From assembly GCA_937916005.1 (NCBI GenBank), contig CALGIA010000262.1, positions 1-7,920 on the forward strand: a stretch of 7,920 nt of DNA, in the 5' to 3' direction. Of this stretch, positions 1 to 5,517 are shown piece after piece (within the stretch, counting starts at the first letter, position 1; each line of letters starts with the position of its first letter). The DNA comes from an uncultured Rhodospirillaceae bacterium (lineage in GTDB: Bacteria; Pseudomonadota; Alphaproteobacteria; MPNO01). The notes beneath the pieces were generated by a model, which saw only the letters and a list, made by a program, of their open reading frames with translations, had not been told where the DNA came from and did not search any database. The translations under genes and the position numbers were made by a program.

Positions 1-6
1 ACACTC

Positions 7-210
7 GTCGAGCACGCGATGCCGACAGCACGGTCAGGTTCGCGGTTTCTCCCTTCCGCAACCTGCAGCGCCACAGTCGAGGTAATTTGGTTGTCCCACC
101 AAAGCCTCCCTGTACCTCTACTGTGACTGGGCGGAGCCGTTAAAGCCAGCGCCGGTGTTGGCTCCGTCCTCTTTCCCGCGATTATTATCGCGAGGCTGAT
201 TTTCTATCAG
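7..210 (+). ncRNA. Candidate structured RNA: six consecutive hairpins, family unknown
   Basis: No family is recognised. Six hairpins follow each other almost without gaps. H0 is 7-10/23-26 plus 12-14/20-22. H1 is 35-40/60-65 plus 42-45/56-59, with C41 bulged. H2 is 72-77/120-125 plus 79-84/113-118 plus an apical 86-91/98-103, with an asymmetric internal loop at 104-112. H3 is 129-138/160-169. H4 is 177-182/187-192. H5 is 196-200/206-210. The two wobble positions (131-167 and, in an alternative inner hairpin, 149-158) are G.U if read on the plus strand but would be C-A mismatches on the minus strand, which weakly favours plus. H0 starts near the window edge, so the 5' end may be missing. No U-rich terminator tail follows H5. 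It could instead be the end of a mobile element or structured DNA. It lies just 3' of the SpmAB gene on the opposite strand. Confidence 0.4.
72..125. repeat. Long imperfect inverted repeat with nested apical hairpin
   Basis: The outer arms, 72-84 and 113-125, pair at 12 of 13 positions; the only mismatch is C78 opposite T119. Inside, TTTGGT (86-91) pairs perfectly with ACCAAA (98-103) around a six-base loop, giving 18 base pairs in 54 nt. The internal loop is very uneven: one base (A85) on the left against nine (104-112) on the right. This is the strongest structural signal in the window. It is far longer than a typical dimeric operator half-site, and neither strand has a T-run suited to an intrinsic terminator, so a functional RNA or mobile-element end seems more likely. 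Function unknown. Confidence 0.75.
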
Positions 211-247
211 AACGAATCATACGATACTACTGAATTCTTCGGGTTTC

Positions 248-1531
248 TCATCCGTATAGATACAGGCAAATGACGACTGCGCCGAGTATGCCGGCCAGAT
301 CGGCGGTCAGTGCGGCGGCGAGCGCGTGGCGGACGCGTTTGATCTGGATCGCGCCGAAATATACCGCCAGGACATAGAACGTGGTTTCGGTCGATCCCTG
401 AAGCGTACTCACCAGGTAACCGGTATAGCTGTCCGGGCCTATTGCCGGATCATTGATGATCGACGCGACGATGCCATAGGCGCCGGACCCGGACAGGGGG
501 CGCAGCAGCGCCATGGGCAGGGCTTCGCCCGGCATGCCGAAATGGGTTGTGATGGGCCCGATGAAATTGACCAGTACGGATAACGCGCCGCTTGCGCGGA
601 ACATGCCGACGGCGACCAGTATGGCGACGAGATAGGGGATGATACGGATGGCAACCTGGAACCCGTCGCGGGCGCCTTCCACGAAGGCTTCATAAATCCG
701 CACCCGCCGCGCAACGCCGAAGCCAAGCAGGGTCACCATCAAGCCGGGGATGATCCACGGTGAGATCTGTTTGCCATATAAAATGGTCAACGGCACCAGG
801 GCGGCGATAGACCCGATGGCGAGCCAGCAGACCCAGGCTGGATACGCCCCCGACGCCGGCTCCAACTCGGCGCCCTCCGGTGCGGTTAAATCCCCGGAAT
901 CGTCGATTGCGGGGCGTGGGGGCGCACTGAAACGCTGATAGAGCTTGCAGGCGACGATCGCGATCGTGGTCGAACACACGGTCGCGAAAAGTGTGGTGGG
1001 CAGGATGCCCGCCGGATCAGCGGAGCCCGCCGACGCGCGAAGCGCGATGATGCCGGTCGGCAACAGGGTCACCGAGGAGGTGTTGATTGCCAGAAACAGC
1101 GCCATGGCGTTGGTCGCCGTGCCTTTTTCGCCATTGAGGCGGTCGAGTTCCTGCATGGCGCGAATGCCGAACGGCGTCGCGGCGTTGCCGAGCCCCAGGG
1201 CATTGGCCGACATGTTCAGGATCATCGCGCCCATGGCCGGGTGGTCGGGTGGCACGTCCGGGAACAGCCGCACCATCAGGGGCCGGATGGTCTTGGCGAT
1301 GATTGTCAGAAGCCCGCCTTCCTCGGCGACTTTCATTAGTCCCAGAAACAGCGCCATCACCCCGACCAGCCCGATGGCCAGTGTGACCGCGCTCGTCGCC
1401 GTATCGACCATTCCTGTTGCCAGCAACTGCATGGGCGCGATCGCATCGGGTCCCGGCGGGACCCAGGTGATCTGTCGAACGCCCGCAACCGCAAAAGCGA
1501 TCACAACGATGGCGAAAAATATTCCGTTCAC
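248..1531 (-). CDS. SpmA-SpmB fusion protein (nucleoside recognition/gate domain membrane protein)
   Basis: This is a predicted polytopic inner-membrane protein of 427 residues that joins both halves of the spore maturation protein A/B family. The SpmA-like half is about residues 1-200, with the motif GLGNAATPFG near 113-122 and a following NTSSVTLLPT stretch. A polar linker covers about 202-230. The SpmB-like half runs to the C-terminus, with RPLSGSG near 344-350 and QGSTETTFY near 378-386. In Bacillus SpmA and SpmB are separate proteins acting in spore core dehydration; in non-sporulating proteobacteria the role and substrate are unknown. I chose the GTG at 1531: it overlaps the upstream MFS stop as GTGA and leads straight into the first hydrophobic segment (NGIFFAIVVIAFAVAG). 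The longer frame to an ATG at 1642 adds a polar 37-residue tail that merely overlaps the MFS gene. The ribosome site is weak (AGG), consistent with coupling. It is the last gene of the MFS-MFS-spmAB operon. Confidence 0.9.
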   Translation of the reverse strand: MNGIFFAIVVIAFAVAGVRQITWVPPGPDAIAPMQLLATGMVDTATSAVTLAIGLVGVMALFLGLMKVAEEGGLLTIIAKTIRPLMVRLFPDVPPDHPAMGAMILNMSANALGLGNAATPFGIRAMQELDRLNGEKGTATNAMALFLAINTSSVTLLPTGIIALRASAGSADPAGILPTTLFATVCSTTIAIVACKLYQRFSAPPRPAIDDSGDLTAPEGAELEPASGAYPAWVCWLAIGSIAALVPLTILYGKQISPWIIPGLMVTLLGFGVARRVRIYEAFVEGARDGFQVAIRIIPYLVAILVAVGMFRASGALSVLVNFIGPITTHFGMPGEALPMALLRPLSGSGAYGIVASIINDPAIGPDSYTGYLVSTLQGSTETTFYVLAVYFGAIQIKRVRHALAAALTADLAGILGAVVICLYLYG

Positions 1532-2751
1532 TTTAAAGCCTGTCGGATAATTGCGCGCCGGGTGGCCGTGGCCGAGACAGCCAGTATGACGACGCAAAGG
1601 GCAAATGAGAAACCATCCATCACGAATACGCCGGCGGGCCATCCGGTGTCCACCAGCCAGCCGGCCAGGACCGGGATCGCCGCCGCGCCCGTATCGAGGC
1701 CGGAATAGACGAAGCCGAAGACCCGGCCGCTGGCGTTTTCCGGCGCAATGCTGCGGACCAGCATATCCCGTGACGGAAACATGATGCCGAGCCCAGCGCC
1801 CGATATTCCATAAAGCACAATGCGCAGGGGCTCCGGCATGTCGACCAAACCCGCGACAACGATCACGGCGCCGGTAATGAACAGGAAGACCCCCGATATC
1901 AGATCATGGCGCGCGCTGCGGTCGGCCAGCCAGCCTCCGATCAAGACGCCGGCCAGCGTGCCGACGAGGAATCCGGTCACGGCGACATTGGCCATGGCGA
2001 GCGTGTTGTCGTAAAGCACCATCAGCGACGGTTGGGAAAATGTCTGCACCCCGATCTGGCCCATGGCCAGCGCCACGAAGAACAGAAACAGCATGAGGAT
2101 CGGGATGCTGAACAGAACCTCCACGCCGGTTTTCCCGCTATCGTCCTTGCCGTCGGCGTCGGTCGATCCCGCGCTATCCTGGAAATCACCGCTGAAGGCC
2201 ATCAGGATGACGAGATAGATCACGCCGATCATACCCACCAGCATGACCGCCTCGCGCCAACCCCATGCCTCGGCCAGCAGCACCATCCCAAGGGGTGCGA
2301 CGCCATAGCCGATGAAGCCGCCAAAAGAATGGGCACTGAAAGCGCGGCCCATTCGCCGTTCATCGATCGATGCCGAAAGGATGCTGAAATCCGCCGGATG
2401 GAAGACGGCGTTGCCCATGCCCGCCATGGCCGACAGCACAAGAAGCGCCGGAAAATTGGGGAACACCCCATAGAGGATTGTGGCCACGGAAAGCATCCCA
2501 AGCCCGGCGAAAAGGGTTGGGCGCGCTCCGAAACGGTCGACCACGAAGCCGGCGATGGTCTGGGACACGCCGGAGGCGATGAAGAACACGGTCAACAGCA
2601 AGCCGAGTTCCGTATAGCTGTATCCCAGCTCCGCGCGCATGATCGGAAATAACGGAGCCAGCGCGAGCTGCAGAAAATGGCTCAGCATATGCGCGCCGCC
2701 CACCAATCCGATAATGCGTCCGTCACGCCGGATGGCGAGCGTTGCTCCCAT
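1528..2751 (-). CDS. MFS transporter, fosmidomycin-resistance-like (tandem paralogue 2)
   Basis: This is a 407-residue, probably 12-helix major facilitator carrier of the inner membrane; the substrate is unknown. Visible family marks are the loop 2-3 signature GFVVDRFGARP (68-78), GNAVFHPADFSILS (113-126), a polar mid-protein loop (about 190-212) between the six-helix halves, GGWLADRS (272-279), and FPSRDMLVR followed by FGFVYSGLDTG in the second half. The FHPAD motif and N-terminal HMLSHFLQLALAPLF resemble FSR-type and related efflux or organic-anion carriers, but that does not fix the substrate. By hand alignment to the neighbouring carrier at 2752-3978, 104 of the first 190 positions are identical with no gap, so the pair arose by tandem duplication. 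The ATG at 2749-2751 directly follows the upstream stop codon (TAGATG) and has no Shine-Dalgarno sequence that I can see, so translation probably depends on the upstream gene. Its own stop overlaps the spmAB start. Confidence 0.92.
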   Translation of the reverse strand: MGATLAIRRDGRIIGLVGGAHMLSHFLQLALAPLFPIMRAELGYSYTELGLLLTVFFIASGVSQTIAGFVVDRFGARPTLFAGLGMLSVATILYGVFPNFPALLVLSAMAGMGNAVFHPADFSILSASIDERRMGRAFSAHSFGGFIGYGVAPLGMVLLAEAWGWREAVMLVGMIGVIYLVILMAFSGDFQDSAGSTDADGKDDSGKTGVEVLFSIPILMLFLFFVALAMGQIGVQTFSQPSLMVLYDNTLAMANVAVTGFLVGTLAGVLIGGWLADRSARHDLISGVFLFITGAVIVVAGLVDMPEPLRIVLYGISGAGLGIMFPSRDMLVRSIAPENASGRVFGFVYSGLDTGAAAIPVLAGWLVDTGWPAGVFVMDGFSFALCVVILAVSATATRRAIIRQALK

Positions 2752-3978
2752 CTATGCTGGCGTCTGCGGCTTGCCGGTGATGCGCCCTGTCACGATCACC
2801 ACAATCGTGCCGAGTATCCACAGCCCGGCGACACAGGCGAACATTCCGAGCGGCAAGTCATGATCGACCAGCCAGCCGAACACGATCGGCGTGATGGCCG
2901 ATCCGGTATCGAGTCCCGCATAGACGAACCCGAACACCTTGCCCGTGCCGGTCCGGGGCGCGACGGCACGCACCAGGACATCGCGGGAGGGAAAGGCCGT
3001 GCCGTAAAACATCCCGGTGCAGAGATAGGCCGTGACCACGCCCCAACTGGGCAGGTTCGTGAAACCTATGACCAGCACCATCAGCGCCGCGAGGCTAAAG
3101 GCGGCGGCGATGACCGCTTCATGGCGGGGAACCTTATCGGCGATGTATCCGCCGGCGATGATCCCGACTGGAACACCGAGCAGCAGCGCGGTAATCGCGC
3201 CATTGGCCAGCGCGGTGGCGAAATTGAAATTGGAAATCAGCACGGTGGGCGAAAAATTCTGCAGACCGATCTGGCCCATGGCGACCAGGGCGAAAAACAG
3301 GAAACACAGCAACACCGGCGCCCGCAGCAACATGCGGATTCCGTCACGGAATGAATCATGTCCAATATCTTCGGCAAGATCTTTCCGTTCATGGGTGCTG
3401 TCGCGGAAATCGCGGCTGCCCGCGGCCAGAACAAGCATCGCGATCAGCCCGACGATTCCGGCCGAGGTCACGGCGGTGCGCCAGCCCCATTCACCGGCGA
3501 CTGCGACCATCAGCAATGGCGCTGCGGCATATCCGATGAAGCCGAGAAAATTATGTGCGCTGAAGGCGCGGCCTATTCGGGATTCTTCCACCGTCGCCGA
3601 CAGAATACTGTAGTCGGCGGGATGGAAAACACTGTTGCCGATACCCGACATCAGGGACAGCGCGACCATCACCGGATAGTTGGGTAAAAGCCCGTAACCA
3701 ATGAAGCTGAGCGCCATGAGCGTGAACCCGCCGAGCAACGCCAGGCGGGCGCCGAACCGGTCGATCAGGAATCCCGCCGGCGGCTGAAAGAACGCCGAGG
3801 CGGCATAAAACACGCCGACCAGTATCCCCAACTCGGTAAAGCTGAAGCCCATGTCGTTGTGAATCATGATGAACAGCGGCGCCAGGGCGAGTTGGTAGAA
3901 ATGGCTGAAGAAATGACCGAAACCGATCAGCCCGATGACCCTGACATCGCGCCGGAGGGCGATAGCTGCCCCGTCCAT
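2752..3978 (-). CDS. MFS transporter, fosmidomycin-resistance-like (tandem paralogue 1)
   Basis: This is a 408-residue inner-membrane major facilitator protein and the first gene of the carrier-carrier-spmAB operon. It carries the same landmarks as its neighbour: GHFFSHFYQLALAPLF (21-36), the loop 2-3 signature GFLIDRFGAR (69-78), GNSVFHPADYSILS (114-127), a charged central loop with KDLAEDIGHD (about 190-212), GGYIADKVPRHE (276-287) and FPSRDVLVRAVAP then FGFVYAGLDTG (329-358). The start is well supported: ATG at 3976-3978 preceded by AAGGAA on the minus strand (3984-3989) at 5-base spacing, the best ribosome site of the operon. The two copies have diverged to roughly half identity, so they may form distinct or cooperating carriers rather than redundant copies. 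A strong stem-loop (4008-4038) lies just upstream. The substrate is unknown; drug, fosmidomycin-like or organic acid transport are family possibilities only. Confidence 0.93.
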   Translation of the reverse strand: MDGAAIALRRDVRVIGLIGFGHFFSHFYQLALAPLFIMIHNDMGFSFTELGILVGVFYAASAFFQPPAGFLIDRFGARLALLGGFTLMALSFIGYGLLPNYPVMVALSLMSGIGNSVFHPADYSILSATVEESRIGRAFSAHNFLGFIGYAAAPLLMVAVAGEWGWRTAVTSAGIVGLIAMLVLAAGSRDFRDSTHERKDLAEDIGHDSFRDGIRMLLRAPVLLCFLFFALVAMGQIGLQNFSPTVLISNFNFATALANGAITALLLGVPVGIIAGGYIADKVPRHEAVIAAAFSLAALMVLVIGFTNLPSWGVVTAYLCTGMFYGTAFPSRDVLVRAVAPRTGTGKVFGFVYAGLDTGSAITPIVFGWLVDHDLPLGMFACVAGLWILGTIVVIVTGRITGKPQTPA

Positions 3979-3983
3979 GGGCG

Positions 3984-3989
3984 TTCCTT
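3984..3989 (-). promoter_or_regulatory. Shine-Dalgarno of first MFS gene
   Basis: AAGGAA on the minus strand sits five bases before the ATG at 3978. It fixes the start of the first carrier. The two downstream genes of the operon lack comparably good sites. Confidence 0.75.
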
Positions 3990-4007
3990 ACAAATATAGG
4001 CGTAAAG

Positions 4008-4038
4008 CCGTCCCGCCGATGAAATTTCGGCGGGACGG
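4008..4038 (-). terminator. Perfect 12-bp GC-rich stem-loop, terminator or attenuator
   Basis: The arms 4008-4019 and 4027-4038 are perfectly complementary over 12 bp, mostly G/C, around a seven-base loop (TGAAATT). It lies in the 87-bp gap after the GlcG stop (4066) and before the first MFS start (3978). The position suits termination of glcG, but read on the minus strand the stem is followed by CTTTACG rather than a proper T-run. It may therefore be a leaky terminator, an attenuator or an mRNA-stabilising/processing hairpin that sets different levels for glcG and the transporter operon. Confidence 0.65.
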
Positions 4039-4065
4039 AATAATCATGCGGTTGCGACAGAAGGA

Positions 4066-4497
4066 TCAGATGCCCGGAACCAGTCCGGCGGCCTCGATGC
4101 CCGCCGCGCCCGCAGCTTCGTCGTTATCGGACGTGTCGCCGCTGACGCCGACCGACCCGATCACCTCGCCGCTGGAATCCTTGATCAGCACGCCGCCCGG
4201 AACCGGAATGAACCGGCCATCTGATGCGCCGACCAGGGCGGCTGCAAAATGCGGACGTTCTTCAGCCATGCCCGCCAGCATGCGGCTCGACCGGCCCATC
4301 CCGACCGCGCCATAGGCCTTGCCATAGGCGACATGGGGGCGCATGGCCGCGCCCGGTCCGTCTTCGCGCTTGAACGCCTTGAGGTGTCCGCCGTCGTCAA
4401 GCACGGCCACGGTCAAAGGGCTGAGCCCCAACTCCTTACCCTTGGCGAGGGTCGCGTCGAGGATGATGGAAGCCTGTTCGAGTGTGAGTTTTGCCAT
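4066..4497 (-). CDS. GlcG/HbpS-family protein (DUF336, heme-binding-like)
   Basis: This 143-residue protein is the usual length for the single-domain GlcG/HbpS family. Seen in order: the N-terminal helix LTLEQASIILDATLAKGKELG (from residue 4), the strand motif VAVLDDGGHLKAFKREDG (30-47), GKAYGAVGMGRSSRML (59-74), and the conserved C-terminal block IPVPGGVLIKDSSGEVIGSVGVSGDTSDNDE (97-127). The family includes Streptomyces HbpS, which binds heme, and GlcG of the E. coli glycolate locus, whose role is unclear. Members are often found beside alcohol, sugar or glycolate oxidation genes, which fits this neighbourhood, but the ligand here is not shown. There is no signal peptide, so it is likely cytoplasmic. 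ATG at 4497 has only a weak upstream purine stretch (GGAAAG). It is transcribed divergently from the MBL-fold gene across a 141-bp shared region and is followed by a strong stem-loop. Confidence 0.9.
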   Translation of the reverse strand: MAKLTLEQASIILDATLAKGKELGLSPLTVAVLDDGGHLKAFKREDGPGAAMRPHVAYGKAYGAVGMGRSSRMLAGMAEERPHFAAALVGASDGRFIPVPGGVLIKDSSGEVIGSVGVSGDTSDNDEAAGAAGIEAAGLVPGI

Positions 4498-4522
4498 GGC
4501 GTGTGTCTTTCCAATTTGGTTG

Positions 4523-4541
4523 GGTGAGGTTCGATTTCACC
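4523..4541. promoter_or_regulatory. Short inverted repeat near glcG start, possible operator
   Basis: GGTGA (4523-4527) and TCACC (4537-4541) form a perfect 5-bp inverted repeat with a 9-base spacer, just upstream of the GlcG ATG in the divergent region. The arms are short and could occur by chance. No regulator gene lies in the window. Confidence 0.25.
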
Positions 4542-4567
4542 TGTAACCCTACAATCACGTCCCGCAA

Positions 4568-4592
4568 CGGCAAAGCACCATTTTATTTGCCG
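4568..4592. promoter_or_regulatory. 7-bp palindrome in the divergent promoter region, candidate operator
   Basis: CGGCAAA (4568-4574) and TTTGCCG (4586-4592) are perfect inverted arms separated by 11 AT-rich bases. The site lies near the middle of the 141-bp gap between the divergent glcG and MBL-fold genes, where one dimeric regulator could control both. The minus strand over the spacer reads TAAAAT, a reasonable -10-like hexamer toward glcG, but no matching -35 is seen. A regulator family cannot be assigned from the sequence alone. Confidence 0.45.
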
Positions 4593-4621
4593 GGCCGGGC
4601 CTGATAGGTTTGGACAATACT

Positions 4622-4630
4622 GGGAAGGGA
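4622..4630 (+). promoter_or_regulatory. Shine-Dalgarno of MBL-fold gene
   Basis: GGGAAGGGA ends eight bases before the ATG at 4639. It is a strong purine-rich ribosome site and supports this start. Confidence 0.75.
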
Positions 4631-4638
4631 ACAGCGAC

Positions 4639-5514
4639 ATGAAAACCAAAACCATCGGCGACGTCACGATCGATACCATCTGGGAATCCGGCGGGCCGTA
4701 CCAGGTTCCTGAGAATGTCTACCCGGATGTCACGCCCGAGATTGTCGAGCGCCATCGTCCGTGGATGATCGAAAGCTGTATGGAAGAAGCCACCGGCTTT
4801 CTGATCTTCGCCTTCCAAAGCTATCTGATCCGCACGCCGCGCCATACCATCCTGGTTGATTGCTGTGTCGGCGAAGACAAGGAGCGCCCGCATCGCCCCA
4901 ACTGGCACCAGAAAAAATGGCCATGGATGGCGAATCTTCTGGCCGCCGGAATCACGCCCGAAGACATCGACTTCGTGATGTGCACTCATCTTCACGTGGA
5001 TCATGTGGGCTGGAACACACAGCTTAAAGATGGCCGATGGGTGCCGACCTTTCCCAATGCGCGCTATATCTTCGCCGCCAGCGAATATGAATATTGGAAG
5101 GGAGCCATTGCGGAGCAGGACTGGATCCGGGACGCCTTCAATGACAGCGTGCTGCCGGTGGTCGAGGCGGGACGGGCCGATCTGGTCGCCAGCGATCATG
5201 AAATCGAAACCGGGCTGTGGCTTGAGCCCGCGCCGGGGCATACGCCGGGCGCGGTGGTGCTCAATCTGGAAGCCGGCGGCGACAAGGCGATCTTCACCGG
5301 CGACATGATGCATCACGCGCTTCAGGTGCCGGAACCGCAGCTTTCAACTATTTTCTGTTCCGACCCCGTTCAATCGGCGAAAACCCGTACCGAGTTCCTT
5401 CAGAAGAACGCCGATACGGGAAACCTGATCCTGCCGGCCCATTTCCCCGGTGAATCAGCCGGCCGCATCGTATCCCGGGGTGATTGCTGCATGTTCGAGT
5501 TCGACAAGAGCTAA
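4639..5514 (+). CDS. Metallo-beta-lactamase-fold hydrolase, lactonase-like
   Basis: This is a 291-residue cytoplasmic enzyme of the MBL superfamily; no signal peptide is seen. The zinc site is complete: HLHVDH (H117, H119, D121, H122), H201 in APGHTPG, D222 in FTGDMMH, and H268 in LPAHFPG. The set is that of a dinuclear metal hydrolase. The surrounding sequence (N-terminal TIGDVTIDTIWESGGP, RTPRHTILVD at 65-74, THLHVDHVGWNT, VPTFPNARYIFAASEYEYW) matches a common proteobacterial group annotated as MBL-fold metallo-hydrolases, some related to quorum-quenching lactonases. The substrate is not determined; a lactone or ester is plausible given the neighbouring sugar dehydrogenase. The ATG at 4639 is preceded by GGGAAGGGA at good spacing. 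It is the only plus-strand gene in the window, divergent from glcG and ending 3 bp from the stop of the convergent transporter. Confidence 0.93.
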   Translation: MKTKTIGDVTIDTIWESGGPYQVPENVYPDVTPEIVERHRPWMIESCMEEATGFLIFAFQSYLIRTPRHTILVDCCVGEDKERPHRPNWHQKKWPWMANLLAAGITPEDIDFVMCTHLHVDHVGWNTQLKDGRWVPTFPNARYIFAASEYEYWKGAIAEQDWIRDAFNDSVLPVVEAGRADLVASDHEIETGLWLEPAPGHTPGAVVLNLEAGGDKAIFTGDMMHHALQVPEPQLSTIFCSDPVQSAKTRTEFLQKNADTGNLILPAHFPGESAGRIVSRGDCCMFEFDKS

Positions 5515-5517
5515 GAC

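Noticed and set aside
1..126. Plus-strand frame open from the window edge to a TGA at 124-126, possibly the end of a gene
   Set aside because: The 41 residues resemble no family, and the segment is dominated by paired hairpin arms. A partial gene cannot be excluded without the sequence to the left.
129..169. Group II intron domain V or intrinsic terminator
   Set aside because: Domain V would need its short GNRA-capped two-part stem with the catalytic triad, which is absent; and no T-run follows on either strand to support a classic terminator.
1..204. Minus-strand frame open for about 68 codons to the window edge
   Set aside because: No ATG start, no recognised motif, and the same bases form the hairpin array, so an open frame by chance in GC-rich DNA is more likely.
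196..210. Terminator of the SpmAB operon (hairpins at 196-210 and 177-192)
   Set aside because: Both are short (5 and 6 bp), and neither is followed on the minus strand by a T-rich tail, so I do not call them terminators.
1532..1642. N-terminal extension of the SpmAB frame to an ATG at 1642
   Set aside because: The extra 37 residues are polar and lie wholly over the end of the MFS gene; the GTG at 1531 overlaps the MFS stop and begins directly at the first membrane segment.
1906..3354. Long plus-strand open frames opposite the two MFS genes (about 248 and 225 codons)
   Set aside because: They are histidine/arginine/glutamine-rich shadows produced by GC-rich codons on the minus strand, with no family features.
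4555..5316. 253-codon minus-strand open frame opposite the MBL-fold gene
   Set aside because: The plus-strand frame has the full zinc motif set and a strong ribosome site; the antisense frame shows no recognisable domain.
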